Shown: positions 27,770 to 37,240, counted from the first letter of the stretch. The stretch: DNA of 64,000 bases from Maricaulis sp. (GCA_017643585.1 JAEPND010000001.1:381834-445833), one strand, 5' to 3'. Program-made: numbers and translations. The notes: generated by a model not told the origin, from the sequence alone.

Positions 27770-28266
27770 CCAATCACGATGTGATCGCCGGGTTCAACGC
27801 GGCTGAGAAAGCGTCTCAAATCCTCATTGGCCAGGGCAACGCAGCCCTCTGTGGGCTGGTAATCTCCGCGCTTGCAATGCAGGAATATGGCGGATCCGGC
27901 GTGCGGCTGTGGTGGATCATCATTATGACCCAGGATGACGACGATGTCGTAGAGCTCATCCTCTCGCCACATGGCCTCGTGCGACGCGGTAAATGGCCGT
28001 CTGACGGGACAGTTATAGGCGCTGTCATCCGGTGCATCACACCAGCCATCATCCTCCCGAAGCGCCCGTAATGGCAGCACGGTCTGGGGAGCGGCACCGC
28101 GATCCGCCCTATAAAGGACACGCCGTATCAGATAGCGGCCTGTCGGTGTGCCCCCATCGCCCTCCCGCTTGTCCAGGGCAGCGATGACTCCGGACCGACC
28201 TAACGCGGCCCTCACATGAATGTCGAGACCCGTGATCCATCCGTCATTTGAAACTTTCCAATCCAT
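27766..28266 (-). CDS. L,D-transpeptidase family (YkuD domain) protein
   Basis: A 166-residue protein with a compact YkuD-like fold. It shows LDKREGDGGTPTGRY, then IVVILGHNDDPP and FLHCKRGDYQPTEGCVAL, where H130, T139-G141 and nucleophile Cys142 match the HxxGxxxxxxxx-S/T-x-G-C pattern. Such enzymes make 3-3 crosslinks in peptidoglycan or attach proteins to it. No signal peptide is evident with the ATG at 28266; a longer GTG start at 28329 exists but adds no clear export signal either. It is divergent from cenR, an envelope-control regulator in Caulobacter, which suggests a regulatory link. Confidence 0.82.
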   Translation of the reverse strand: MDWKVSNDGWITGLDIHVRAALGRSGVIAALDKREGDGGTPTGRYLIRRVLYRADRGAAPQTVLPLRALREDDGWCDAPDDSAYNCPVRRPFTASHEAMWREDELYDIVVILGHNDDPPQPHAGSAIFLHCKRGDYQPTEGCVALANEDLRRFLSRVEPGDHIVIG

Positions 28267-28440
28267 GTCCACATAGCTAGCGCAGATTGAAGCCTTTCGC
28301 GAGCCTCGGGCGACGGGATATTTGATCACACAGATCAGGAACTTACTTCAGGTGTGGTGAAGGGCTTCAGACGGTAGGCGGCAGCGGAATACAAGGTCAG
28401 AATATTTGCCTTGTTCCGCGAAATGGGCATGATCAAAAAC

Positions 28441-29127
28441 ATGAGCGCACAAAAAACAATCCTGATTATTGACGATGATGACGACCTGCGTGAGGCACTG
28501 ATTGATCAGTTTGCCCTGCACGAAGAGTTTCGCACCATCGAAGCGGATACGGCTGGCGGCGGTATCAACCGGTCCAAGGAAGAGCGCGCAGATCTCATCC
28601 TTCTGGATGTGGAACTGCCCGACATGGATGGACGCGAGGCGTGCCGCCTGATGCGCAAGAACGGTGTCAGCGCACCCATAGTCATGTTGACGGGGCAGGA
28701 TACCGATGCGGACCAGATCCTGGGTCTTGAATCAGGTGCCAATGACTATGTCACCAAGCCGTTCAAATTCTCCGTTCTGCTCGCCCGCGTTCGCGCGCAC
28801 CTGCGCTCGCATGAACAGAGTGAGGATGCCGTCTTCCAGATCGGCCCCTACGAGTTCCGTCCGGCCATGAAGCTTCTGGTCACCGAGGATGAGCGCAAGG
28901 TGCGTCTCACCGAGAAAGAGACCAATATTCTCAAATACCTCTACCGTGCCGGCGGCAAGCCCGTTCCGCGCGACGAACTTCTGCACGAGGTCTGGGGCTA
29001 TAATCCGGCTGTCACGACCCACACGCTGGAAACGCATATTTATCGCCTGCGCCAGAAGATCGAACCGGACACGTCTCATGCGCGTCTGCTGGTGACGGAG
29101 AGCGGTGGCTACCGGTTGTCGAGCTAG
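28441..29127 (+). CDS. cenR: OmpR-family response regulator, CenR-like
   Basis: A 228-residue two-domain response regulator. The receiver has the acidic pocket IIDDDDD at about 9-15, phosphoacceptor D56 in LILLDVELPDMDG, T84 and K106 in NDYVTKPF. A winged-helix OmpR/PhoB domain (about 130-228) shows LTEKETNILKYLYRAGGKPVPRDELLHEVWGYN and THTLETHIYRLRQKIEP. Sequence and near-origin location recall Caulobacter CenR, essential for envelope integrity and controlled by the kinase CenK. No kinase gene is adjacent. In-frame ATG codons at 28429 and 28411 are alternative starts. Confidence 0.75.
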   Translation: MSAQKTILIIDDDDDLREALIDQFALHEEFRTIEADTAGGGINRSKEERADLILLDVELPDMDGREACRLMRKNGVSAPIVMLTGQDTDADQILGLESGANDYVTKPFKFSVLLARVRAHLRSHEQSEDAVFQIGPYEFRPAMKLLVTEDERKVRLTEKETNILKYLYRAGGKPVPRDELLHEVWGYNPAVTTHTLETHIYRLRQKIEPDTSHARLLVTESGGYRLSS

Positions 29128-29129
29128 TC

Positions 29130-29942
29130 TCAGCCCTCGATTTTCAAGGTCACAGGCGCATGGTCGGATGGTTTTTCATAACCACGCAGATCTTCCCACA
29201 CCTTGAAGCCGTCGCGTCCCGCGGCTGTGGCTTGCGCCGTCACGCCGGGGGCTGTCCAGATATGGTCGAGGCGGCGTCCACGGTTGGCCTTGCGCCAGTC
29301 CCGGGCCCGATAGCTCCACCAGGTATAGACTTTCTCGTCCATCGGAATGAGTTCGCGCGCAATATCCGCGAAATCACCGGCCTGCCGGATGCGTTCCAGC
29401 GCATCGGTCTCGACAGGCGTGTGGGAGACCACTTTCAGCAATTGTTTATGTGACCACACATCGTGTTCATAAGGCGCGATATTGAAGTCGCCGACGAGCA
29501 CCAGCGGCGCATTCTCGGCGCGGCGTTCCCGGAAATAGGTCTCCAGCCGAGCAAGGAACTCCATCTTGTGGGCAAAACGCGGATTGGTTTCCGGATCAGG
29601 CTCGTCGCCGCCCGCCGGGATATAGAAATTGTGTAGCTCGACGCCTTCGACCATGACACGCTGGTGACGCGCTTCCTCGCGCGGGCACAGGCCTTCATCA
29701 CCAATATCTTCCAGCGGGAATTTTGAGGCTATGGCGACACCATGCATGCCTTTCTGGCCGCGGACATGGAAATGCGAGAAGCCCATTTCGCGGAAAGCCT
29801 CTTCCGGGAATTCATGGTTCTGGCACTTGATCTCCTGCAGGCACAGGACATCCGGATCGGCCTGACTTACCCACTCCGCGACCAGGGGTGCGCGAAGGCG
29901 GACTGAATTGATATTCCAGGTGGCAAGGGTAAATCCGGTCAT
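29130..29942 (-). CDS. xthA: Exodeoxyribonuclease III
   Basis: A 270-residue Mg-dependent AP endonuclease and 3'-5' exonuclease of base-excision repair. Motifs: LATWNINSVRLR with the metal-site asparagine, VLCLQEIKCQ with the catalytic glutamate, LVGDFNIAPYEHDVW, YTWWSYRA and a terminal SDHAPV with the catalytic Asp-His pair. AGGAAAG precedes the ATG by 3 bases. The start overlaps the trpF stop by 4 bases, so expression may be coupled. In Alphaproteobacteria xthA, lolA and ftsK are frequent neighbours, which is the case here with two genes between. Confidence 0.95.
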   Translation of the reverse strand: MTGFTLATWNINSVRLRAPLVAEWVSQADPDVLCLQEIKCQNHEFPEEAFREMGFSHFHVRGQKGMHGVAIASKFPLEDIGDEGLCPREEARHQRVMVEGVELHNFYIPAGGDEPDPETNPRFAHKMEFLARLETYFRERRAENAPLVLVGDFNIAPYEHDVWSHKQLLKVVSHTPVETDALERIRQAGDFADIARELIPMDEKVYTWWSYRARDWRKANRGRRLDHIWTAPGVTAQATAAGRDGFKVWEDLRGYEKPSDHAPVTLKIEG

Positions 29943-30613
29943 ATTCTTTCCTGATCGGCCAATCGTAGCGCTTGGACAAAATCCTGCAGCAGTTTGGGGT
30001 CCAGCGCATCTTCCTGACGCAGGCTGGAGCATAGATCAACGCCATGCGGCTGAACCCTGCTGACAGCGTCCTGGACATTGGCGGCGTTCAATCCGCCCGC
30101 CAGCATGACCGGTCTGTCGGTTGCGGCGACAAAGCGGGCGGAGATCGACCAGTCGTGCACATCGCCCGTGCCGCCGAGGGTTTCGACAGCACCACCCGGC
30201 TTGCCACTATCCAGCAGGAAGGCGTCGACATGCGGCTCATAGGCCTTGATCTTTTCGAGTGCCCCTTTGCCTTCGACATGGATGACCTGGATCAGCTTGA
30301 GATCCGGGCGTTTCGCGCGGAGTGTCTGTAGCTGAGCCGGGTCGACATGGCGCACGATCTGGAGCTGTTTCACGCCGGTTTCCTCGGCTGCAGCTTCCAG
30401 GGCGCGAGCCGTTGTTTCACTGGTTAGCAGCCAGGGTTCGACAGCGTCCGGCAAATCCGACGCGATCACCCGGGCCTGTGCATAGGTAATGGTGCCCGGG
30501 CCCGATGGCATGGGGCCGACAAGGCCGAGAATGTCAGCGCCGGCAGAGGCGGCGAGATGGGCCTCGGCCACGCTTTTTATGCAGCAGATCTTGAGGCGTG
30601 TGCGACCAGGCAT
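29939..30613 (-). CDS. trpF: Phosphoribosylanthranilate isomerase-like protein
   Basis: A 224-residue TIM-barrel protein resembling TrpF. LKICCIKS has the catalytic cysteine position of the KICG motif, and FLLDSGKPGGAVETLGGTGDVHDWS holds the catalytic aspartate and phosphate loop; PVMLAGGLNAANV and GVDLCSS complete the barrel. It would isomerise phosphoribosylanthranilate in tryptophan synthesis. The sequence is rather divergent (ICC for ICG, SGPGTITYAQA in place of the usual RAVTPEQA region) and it is apart from trpBA. A paralogue with another substrate is therefore possible. The ATG at 30613 is preferred to a GTG two codons earlier. Confidence 0.7.
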   Translation of the reverse strand: MPGRTRLKICCIKSVAEAHLAASAGADILGLVGPMPSGPGTITYAQARVIASDLPDAVEPWLLTSETTARALEAAAEETGVKQLQIVRHVDPAQLQTLRAKRPDLKLIQVIHVEGKGALEKIKAYEPHVDAFLLDSGKPGGAVETLGGTGDVHDWSISARFVAATDRPVMLAGGLNAANVQDAVSRVQPHGVDLCSSLRQEDALDPKLLQDFVQALRLADQERI

Positions 30614-30615
30614 GA

Positions 30616-31224
30616 TCACAGGATGTTATAGGTGTTCCCGGCAAGCCCTACAGGCCAGCGACCTCGGGCGAACAGGCGCCAGCGTGCCAGGAAAGGATGC
30701 GGATCATCCTCGCCATCTGCTTCAGCCAGCACAACAAGTGCTGCACCGTTGGCGGCCTGCGCAAGCGCACCTGCAGCGGCGTGCACGAGCTCGATATCGG
30801 TGACATCGGAGATCGCGGCCGCGTCCTCGACGGCATCGCGTGCCGTATCCCCTGTTTGCTGGGCGATCAGTGCCAGGGCTGCCGAAACGGCCTGTTCGTC
30901 CAGACGTTCGAGGGCCTGGGCCACCAGGGAGGTGCGCAGCATCTCTTCTGCTTCCCAGCTGATCGGGTCCCGGTCCAGGGTTTCTGCGGCGATGGCGGCA
31001 TCTTCCCAGTCAGAAAGCAGCGCCGGCTCGGCTTCCGGAAAACCCAGCCCGTCCAGATAATATCGCGACAGGGCCTGTTCGCGCGCGTCCAGCGGTTCGC
31101 CCAAACGGGAGAACCAGGTATTGGCGTTCAGGCTGTCAGCAAACGCTTTCACCCGATAGAGCAGCGGAATCTCTTCCAGCAGGCGCGGGACGTCAGGCGT
31201 TTCAGGTTCGTCGTCGAAAAACAT
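30616..31224 (-). CDS. Conserved hypothetical protein, 202 residues
   Basis: I do not recognise this family. The protein is acidic and mostly helical, opening MFFDDEPETPDVPRLLEEIP, with no membrane segment or signal peptide. A central alanine-rich region (about 95-170) is followed by a distinctive end, DPHPFLARWRLFARGRWPVGLAGNTYNIL, which looks conserved rather than random. It lies two bases ahead of trpF and appears to start the trpF-xthA transcript. Codon use matches the neighbours, so it is likely native and expressed. Confidence 0.75.
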   Translation of the reverse strand: MFFDDEPETPDVPRLLEEIPLLYRVKAFADSLNANTWFSRLGEPLDAREQALSRYYLDGLGFPEAEPALLSDWEDAAIAAETLDRDPISWEAEEMLRTSLVAQALERLDEQAVSAALALIAQQTGDTARDAVEDAAAISDVTDIELVHAAAGALAQAANGAALVVLAEADGEDDPHPFLARWRLFARGRWPVGLAGNTYNIL

Positions 31225-31286
31225 GATGTCTATCTAACGCGAGAATACGTCAGCGCAACAGCTGGCGACGGTGAGTAAAAATGAAA

Positions 31287-31320
31287 GCGCCCGGTCTCGA
31301 GGGGGGAGGAGACCGGGCGC
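31287..31320 (-). terminator. Strong hairpin, likely terminator of leftward lolA transcription
   Basis: GCGCCCGGTCTC (31287-31298) and GAGACCGGGCGC (31309-31320) form a perfect 12-bp stem around a G-rich 10-base loop. Read leftward, the stem is followed by TTTCATTTTT, a fair T-tract, so it suits the lolA-like gene upstream on that strand. The 297 bases between the hypothetical gene and lolA contain nothing else I could support. Confidence 0.7.
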
Positions 31321-31521
31321 TGATGCCATGCGCCTGTTAAGTGTCTAGCGCAGCGCCGGGAGGGGATCTAACCGACGCAACTGAGAGGGACGGATCCGCA
31401 AGCGGGGGGACGACGCTGATCCATAACGTCCATCAGTCAGCGTAACAATAACGCCACAGCTTCAGTCTTTCTGCAAATAAAAAATGAGAAAGAAATTGCC
31501 TGTGGCAAAAAAGCATCAACG

Positions 31522-32181
31522 TTATCGGCGTCCCCGACGCGAATCGCGCGGGTTTTCGGGCTCGGGAATGACGAAGAGTCGAGGGCTTAGATTCACGCCA
31601 AGCTCTTGATCTTGAATGATAACCCGGGTCATCTCCCCCAGGGCGTCGGTCACGAACCACTCACGAAGAATGTATGACGGTTCTTCAAAAACGAATTGCA
31701 CCGAACCCTGCATTTCATCATTCGGGTCCTGAAGAGTAACGTAAATGAAGCCGAGCTCACGGACGACATCGATGACCTCGGCATCAGCGGCGAGATCGAT
31801 TTCGTCCGCCAGTAACCAATAGAGTGGTGTCGCACGGATCGGCGCCCGATCAATGGTCTCCAGCGCCGAGTCCTCGATGGCCACCGTGGTGCCATCAGCG
31901 ATTACGGTGATCGGGCTGGGGTCATCATACTCGAACCGCAAACGTCCCGGGCGGTCCATGGACAATAATCCCTGGATCGGAGCGCCATTGGGCGAGATCT
32001 GCAGAAAGCGCGCCCGCATGGTATCAATCGAGTTGAGATACGCATTGATACCGGCGAGGGCGGCGTCCGCATCAAACGTGTCCGCTGCGGCGGTCTCCAC
32101 CGGAGCCGCAATCGGTTCCGGATCAGGTTGAGCGGGGTCAACGGCCTGCAGGAACAGGCTGGACAGAAACATCGTGATCAT
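31522..32181 (-). CDS. lolA: LolA-like outer-membrane lipoprotein carrier
   Basis: A 219-residue exported protein. The N-terminus MITMFLSSLFLQAV is a short signal sequence, followed by a Pro/Ala linker and then a LolA-type half-barrel: LNSIDTMRARFLQISPNGAPIQGLLSMDRPGRLRFEYDDPSPITVIADGTTVAIED, and PLYWLLADEIDL. LolA shuttles lipoproteins through the periplasm from LolCDE to the outer membrane. The basic C-terminal tail RDSRRGRR is unusual but short. Position near ftsK and xthA matches Alphaproteobacteria. A relative such as a LolA-fold sterol carrier is less likely. Confidence 0.85.
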   Translation of the reverse strand: MITMFLSSLFLQAVDPAQPDPEPIAAPVETAAADTFDADAALAGINAYLNSIDTMRARFLQISPNGAPIQGLLSMDRPGRLRFEYDDPSPITVIADGTTVAIEDSALETIDRAPIRATPLYWLLADEIDLAADAEVIDVVRELGFIYVTLQDPNDEMQGSVQFVFEEPSYILREWFVTDALGEMTRVIIQDQELGVNLSPRLFVIPEPENPRDSRRGRR

Positions 32182-32243
32182 GCCGACAAGCTGGACCGGG
32201 ATTGCGGCGCGAGCAAGACCAGCCCGTTCATTTTCACGGCAGT

Positions 32244-32803
32244 TTAATCAGCAGGAGAGGTATAGCTAATCTCGTGCAGGGAGAGTTGGGACTCCCGCCA
32301 GTGCGGAGAGAATACAAAACGTCCATCAGGCGTTCCGCCACTGGAATTGAGCATGATCTCTTCGTCGTCAAACCCGTCGAGCAGCGTCACACCCTGGGTT
32401 TCATTCCAGTGTAGCTAGCGGCCGCGCAGATCGCTCAGGATCAGTCCGCCGCGCCCATCTGTCACCACACCGTCCGGCGATCCAGAACGACAACACGCTC
32501 ACCCCGGTCACTAAAAAAGACCCGGTCCGGGGAGCTGACAATACCAAGTGGTCCATCAAACCCGCTGGCCCAGAATTTCTGGAATTCACCCGTGATCAGG
32601 TGCAGGCGGGAAAGATAGCCGCCCTGTTCGGCGCCCTCCGGAACCTGATTGCCAATGATCGCCCAGTCGCTGTCCAACGGGACGTGAACCGCCTCCGGAC
32701 GCTCCACATGATCGGAGCGCCAGATTTCCCGGGCAGAGGGTTGGGCGAATGCGGGGGGCGCCAGAACCAGTGTCAGAAGAGTACCAAATACGAGTTTCAT
32801 CAC
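32244..32803 (-). pseudogene. Decayed SMP-30/NHL-type beta-propeller gene
   Basis: The 5' part (32803 to about 32480) encodes a signal peptide (LVLAPPAFAQ) and the first propeller blades, ending FFSDRGERVVVLD. The frame then breaks and meets a stop at 32462-32464. A different frame downstream encodes VVTDGRGGLILSDLRGR, an in-frame TAG at 32415-32417, then LHWNETQGVTLLDGFDDEEIMLNSSGGTPDGRFVFSPHW and a natural stop at 32244. Both parts look like ends of one secreted SMP-30-like protein. Together they are about 100 residues short of the usual 300, so an internal deletion plus a nonsense change is the simplest reading. A short expressed fragment cannot be ruled out. Confidence 0.75.
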
Positions 32804-32896
32804 TACCTCACCATGCCGCGTGGAAACACAAGCAGGCGCCGTCGCGGGGTTCTATTCAACTCCGCGTCAGAGTGATGACAGTTTGGTTGGACGGGC

Positions 32897-35320
32897 TCAC
32901 CCATCGCCATGTTCGGGCAGGTAGATTTCCCGTCGACCCGCATGGTCGCCCGGGCCGATTATACCCTCTTCTTCCATGCGCTCGATCAGCGTGGCCGCCC
33001 GGTTGTAGCCGATCTGCAGGCGGCGCTGGATATAGCTGGTCGAGGCCTTGCGGTCCTTGGCAACCAGGGCAACGGCCTGATCGAACAAGGCATCGCCGCT
33101 GCCTTCTCCCTCCATGCCCGGAATGCCATCTTCGTCATCATCTCCGCCGGCGGTGATCGCATCCAGATACTCCGGTGCGGCCTGTTTCTTGAGGAAGCTG
33201 GCAATATCCTCGACCTCGCGGTCCGAGACGAAGGGGCCGTGCAGGCGGCGCAGGCGGCCACCCGAAGCCATGTAGAGCAGGTCACCCATGCCCAGCAGCT
33301 GTTCTGCGCCCTGTTCACCCAGAATGGTACGGCTGTCGATCTTCGATGTGACCGAATAGGAGATACGGGTCGGGAAGTTGGCCTTGATCGTGCCGGTGAT
33401 AACGTCCACGGAGGGGCGCTGGGTTGCGGTGACCAGGTGAATGCCGGCGGCACGGGCCATCTGTGCCAGGCGCTGGACGGCGGCCTCGATTTCCTTGCCG
33501 GCGACCATCATCAGATCTGCCATCTCGTCGATGACGACGACGATGTAGGGCATTTTTTCGGCTTCGATGGTTTCGGTTTCGAAGACCGGTTCGCCGGTTT
33601 CCTTGTCATAACCCGTTTGCACAGTACGCGAGAGTTCTTCACCCTTGTCCATTGCTTCGCTGACGCGCTCATTGAAGCCGGAAACATTGCGTACGCCGAT
33701 TTTGGACATGCGCAGATAGCGGCTTTCCATCTCGCGCACCGCCCATTTCAGGGCCACGACCGCTTTCTTGGGATCTGTGACGACCGGGGTCAGCAAGTGC
33801 GGGATGCCGTCATAGACCGAGAGTTCCAGCATTTTCGGATCGATCATGATCATCCGGCACTCTTCCGGCGGCAGGCGGTAGAGCAGTGAGAGGATCATGG
33901 CATTGATACCCACCGACTTACCCGAGCCCGTCGTACCGGCGATCAGCAGGTGTGGCATGCGCGCCAGGTCGGCGACGAATGGTTCGCCGCCAATGGTTTC
34001 ACCCAGTGCCATGGGCAGCTCGGCCTTGGCGTCCTCAAAGGCCTTGGCATTGAGCAAGGCGCGCAGAAAGACGGTTTCCCGCTGGGCGTTGGGAAGTTCG
34101 ATACCGATGGCATTGCGGCCGGGAACCACGGCCACACGGGCCGCAGTCGTACTCATCGAACGAGCGATATCGTCGGCCAGATTGATCACGCGAGAGGATT
34201 TGACCCCCGGGGCCGGTTCGAACTCGTACAGGGTGACCACCGGGCCGGGGCGCACCTGAACAATCTCGCCCTTCACGCCGAAGTCAGACAGCACGCCCTG
34301 CAAGAGCTCTGCATTCTGCCGCAAGGCCGCTTCGTCGACTGCGTCATTGCGCACGGCGGGCTTGGCCAGCAGGTCCAGCCGCGGCAGCTTGAACCCCTTG
34401 GTCTTCGCAAATGGCAGGGCGCCCTGCGCCTCACGCGCATCGCGTCCGGAGGCCTTGGCCTTCTTGGACGCAGCTACCTTTACAGTGGACGCGATGCCAC
34501 CGGAGCCTGGCGTTTCAATATCGTCGATGTCCGGTTCGTTGTCCGCCTTGGCCGCAGCGCGCATCGCCTTGCGCAGAGGCGGGTCCTCGCGGGCAGGCTC
34601 GCGGCGCTCCACCGTCGGTTCTGTGCCATCGCTGCCCCCGAACAAACGTCCGATCGATGGACCAATTCCCCGCAGCGCATCGATCCACACACGCAGGGTT
34701 GCCCAGGCCAGGCTGGCGACATCGGCAGCGGACGCGATATCGCCCGAGCGCAGGCCAAAGGTCATGAACACACCCAGCAGCGCAATCAGGAAACCGACAC
34801 CCGCCGCGATGAGATCCGCGGATGGGAGGTCGAGTGCACGCGGTCCCTGGGCGATGAATCCCGCGAGCAAATCACCCATGGACCCGCCTAGACCGGTGGG
34901 AAACGGCCAGGTCGCGGGGATGGGCAGCGCGCTGAGGCACATGCCCAGGCCGACGGTGCCGATACTGGCAAAGAACCAGCGAGATGGTGCCATAGAGTGC
35001 GGACGATGCTGCGGCATGCGCCAGATCAGAATGCCGCCCCACAGGATCCAGGCGATTGCGGGGAAGCCTGCGGACCAGCCGAACAGCTGCAGGGCGAGGT
35101 CCGCGAGACCGGCGCCACCACTGCCCATCACATTGCGAACGTCATTGGCCGAGGCGACATTCCAGCTGGGATCCAGCGGGTTGTAACTGAGCAGCGAGAC
35201 CAGCAGAAACAGTCCCGAGACGAGCATGATCGTGCCGAAAATCACATCGCGAGCACGCAATCGCCAGAGCGGCGGTTGTTTGGCGGCGGGTTCGTCAGTT
35301 TTCTGGGTACGCTTGGACAT
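32897..35320 (-). CDS. ftsK: DNA translocase FtsK
   Basis: An 807-residue septal DNA pump. Four to five membrane segments occupy roughly residues 25-190, then an acidic linker, the alpha domain, and the RecA-like motor with Walker A GTTGSGKS at about 461 and Walker [10 protein letters not shown] at about 593. The C-terminal gamma winged helix (about 745-807, with [29 protein letters not shown]) reads KOPS sequences and activates XerCD at dif. The ATG at 35320 is preferred over 35329. The short linker is typical of Alphaproteobacteria. It is transcribed leftward, with the broken SMP-30-like gene and lolA following it. Confidence 0.96.
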   Translation of the reverse strand: MSKRTQKTDEPAAKQPPLWRLRARDVIFGTIMLVSGLFLLVSLLSYNPLDPSWNVASANDVRNVMGSGGAGLADLALQLFGWSAGFPAIAWILWGGILIWRMPQHRPHSMAPSRWFFASIGTVGLGMCLSALPIPATWPFPTGLGGSMGDLLAGFIAQGPRALDLPSADLIAAGVGFLIALLGVFMTFGLRSGDIASAADVASLAWATLRVWIDALRGIGPSIGRLFGGSDGTEPTVERREPAREDPPLRKAMRAAAKADNEPDIDDIETPGSGGIASTVKVAASKKAKASGRDAREAQGALPFAKTKGFKLPRLDLLAKPAVRNDAVDEAALRQNAELLQGVLSDFGVKGEIVQVRPGPVVTLYEFEPAPGVKSSRVINLADDIARSMSTTAARVAVVPGRNAIGIELPNAQRETVFLRALLNAKAFEDAKAELPMALGETIGGEPFVADLARMPHLLIAGTTGSGKSVGINAMILSLLYRLPPEECRMIMIDPKMLELSVYDGIPHLLTPVVTDPKKAVVALKWAVREMESRYLRMSKIGVRNVSGFNERVSEAMDKGEELSRTVQTGYDKETGEPVFETETIEAEKMPYIVVVIDEMADLMMVAGKEIEAAVQRLAQMARAAGIHLVTATQRPSVDVITGTIKANFPTRISYSVTSKIDSRTILGEQGAEQLLGMGDLLYMASGGRLRRLHGPFVSDREVEDIASFLKKQAAPEYLDAITAGGDDDEDGIPGMEGEGSGDALFDQAVALVAKDRKASTSYIQRRLQIGYNRAATLIERMEEEGIIGPGDHAGRREIYLPEHGDG

Positions 35321-35428
35321 GCCGATCATTTAGCCCTGTAGGGGTTCCCGGGGGGTTAACAGAAGATAAAGCAGGGCGCGGCGCTGTGTCCGCTTTTCTC
35401 GGACGCCAATCCGCCTATGCTCCGCTCC

Positions 35429-36703
35429 ATGACGCAGGAATATTTCTTTGAAGGTGATGTGGTCATTGTCGGCGGTGGTCTGGCCGGTCTGACCCTGGCC
35501 CTGGCGATGGATCAGGCGGGCCTGACGGTTGCCGTCGTGGATGCGCTGCCGGTCGAGGACCGGTTGGCGCCGGAATTCGATGGTCGTTCGTCGGCGCTGG
35601 CCTATACATCCTGGCGCATGTTCGAAGCCCTCGGCGTCGCTGAACATCTTCACCCCCACGCGCAACGCATTGAACACATCATGGTCTGTGATGGCCGACC
35701 ATATGGCGGCACCAAGCCGGGCGGTCCGGGTCGCCACATGCTGCACTTCGACCGACGTGAGATCAGCGAAGGACCCGATGGCGAACCGCTTGGCTGGATG
35801 GCCGAGAACCGGCACACCCGCCACGCCCTCGCCAAGGTGCTCAAGAACCGTGACCGGATTGTGGCCATTGCTCCGGCCAAGGTCGTCAATCACGAGATTT
35901 TCGGCGATCGTGGCGAGGTTACTCTGGACGATGGCCGCAAACTGTCGGCGTCCTTGATCGTCGGTTGTGATGGCAAGTTCTCGCGTCGCAAGGCCCAGAG
36001 CGGTATTCGCTCCTATGGCTGGAATTACGGGCAGAATGGCGTCGTGACGACCGTCGAGCATGAGGAGCCGCACAAGGGCGTGGCATACGAGTATTTCATG
36101 CCGTCCGGGCCCTTTGCCATCTTGCCACTTCCTGACAATCGCGCCTCTCTGGTCTGGACCGAAGGCGACAAGGCAGCCGCCGCGCTCAAGGCGGCATCCG
36201 ACGAGGTGTTCCAGTATGAGCTGGAGAACCGTTTTGGCGATTTCCTGGGCAAGGTCCGCCCGGTCGGGCCGCGTTGGGTCTATCCGCTGGGGCTGCGGTA
36301 CTCAGAGCAATTCTGCCAGCCGCGCCTGGCCTTTGTCGGTGACGCGGCGCGCGGCATCCATCCGATTGCGGGCCAGGGCTTCAATCTCGGGATCCGCGAT
36401 GCAGCGGCATTGGCCGAGGTTTGTGCCGAAGCCAAACGCACCGGCCATGATATCGGCGCGGTGACGACGTTGCGCCGATACGAGGACTGGAGAAAATTCG
36501 ACAGTTCCACCCTGGCGCTCGGCACAGACCTGTTCACGCGTCTGTTTTCCAACGATATCGAACCTATCCGGCATATTCGCGGTCTGGGCCTGTCCATTGT
36601 CAACGCGATCCCACCTGCGCGTCGTTTCTTCATGCGTCAGGCCGGTGGCGAGACGGGCGACCCGCCTCGCCTGCTGAAGGGCGAGAAGCTCACCGCAGCC
36701 TAG
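35429..36703 (+). CDS. UbiH/UbiF/COQ6-family FAD-dependent hydroxylase
   Basis: A 424-residue flavoprotein monooxygenase. The dinucleotide-binding GGGLAG is at 15-20, VGCDGKFSRRK carries the DG motif, and FVGDAARGIHPIAGQGFNLGIRDAAAL is the second FAD and substrate signature typical of ubiquinone hydroxylases. It most likely hydroxylates the ubiquinone ring; which carbon (UbiH, UbiF, UbiI or the broad UbiL/UbiM types) cannot be told from sequence. An ATG four codons upstream is possible. It is divergent from ftsK and its stop overlaps the convergent DsrE gene by 4 bases. Confidence 0.9.
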   Translation: MTQEYFFEGDVVIVGGGLAGLTLALAMDQAGLTVAVVDALPVEDRLAPEFDGRSSALAYTSWRMFEALGVAEHLHPHAQRIEHIMVCDGRPYGGTKPGGPGRHMLHFDRREISEGPDGEPLGWMAENRHTRHALAKVLKNRDRIVAIAPAKVVNHEIFGDRGEVTLDDGRKLSASLIVGCDGKFSRRKAQSGIRSYGWNYGQNGVVTTVEHEEPHKGVAYEYFMPSGPFAILPLPDNRASLVWTEGDKAAAALKAASDEVFQYELENRFGDFLGKVRPVGPRWVYPLGLRYSEQFCQPRLAFVGDAARGIHPIAGQGFNLGIRDAAALAEVCAEAKRTGHDIGAVTTLRRYEDWRKFDSSTLALGTDLFTRLFSNDIEPIRHIRGLGLSIVNAIPPARRFFMRQAGGETGDPPRLLKGEKLTAA

Positions 36704-37224
36704 AACGGGTTGAGGGTATAGTCCTCAGCCTGCAGCACCGCATGTGCGGTCATGGCCGAAAGCGCCATGTCGACGCCCGGTAACAACGTCTCAGTCTCGA
36801 CGTCGTAATAGGCTGCACTCTGGCCGCAGACATAGATGCGAACACCATGTTCGACCAATTGCGCGATCAGGGCTGCATTGGCGTTTTCAGCGCCGTCGTG
36901 GCGGGCAGCATACGTCGCTGCATCAGCGACGTCGTGGACGCCGGCACCGTGCACCACCAGGGCAAGATGCATGTTCTCTGCAGGGATTCCGGCGCGCGCG
37001 TGCATGTTGAGGAAGCGCGCCGCACTGACAAGGTGACGGTTCAGCTCGCCTGCCTCGGCTTCGGCTGCGAAATCGAAACTGTGACGAAACACGAAACCGT
37101 CCGGTATGGACATCTCGACATCAATTTCGGCATTGGGGCCGAAATCGGCGATCAACGGACCGGTTGTGAAATCATGAGGTCCGGCAGTTGTTAGCAGCAA
37201 AGCCGTGAAAAGAGATGTAAGCAT
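36700..37224 (-). CDS. Exported DsrE-family protein
   Basis: A 174-residue protein with a short hydrophobic leader MLTSLFTALLLTTAG and a DsrE-like alpha/beta domain: HSFDFAAEAEAGELNRHLVSAARFLNMHARAGIPAENMHLALVVHGAGV, then LIAQLVEHGVRIYVCGQSAAYYDVE. The cysteine in YVCGQS is the position used in sulfur-relay DsrE/TusD proteins. It is the last gene of a thioredoxin/TPR-Trm112-DUF971-DsrE group and starts 16 bases after DUF971. The presence of a leader suggests a periplasmic role, which separates it from cytosolic TusD. Function is inferred only at family level. Confidence 0.8.
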   Translation of the reverse strand: MLTSLFTALLLTTAGPHDFTTGPLIADFGPNAEIDVEMSIPDGFVFRHSFDFAAEAEAGELNRHLVSAARFLNMHARAGIPAENMHLALVVHGAGVHDVADAATYAARHDGAENANAALIAQLVEHGVRIYVCGQSAAYYDVETETLLPGVDMALSAMTAHAVLQAEDYTLNPF

Positions 37225-37240
37225 GGGCGTCCCCTACGAG

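Noticed and set aside
31483-31600. A short basic frame MRKKLPVAKKHQ antisense to the end of lolA
   Set aside because: Lies over the lolA coding end; basic sequence mirrors the acidic/arginine tail of lolA.
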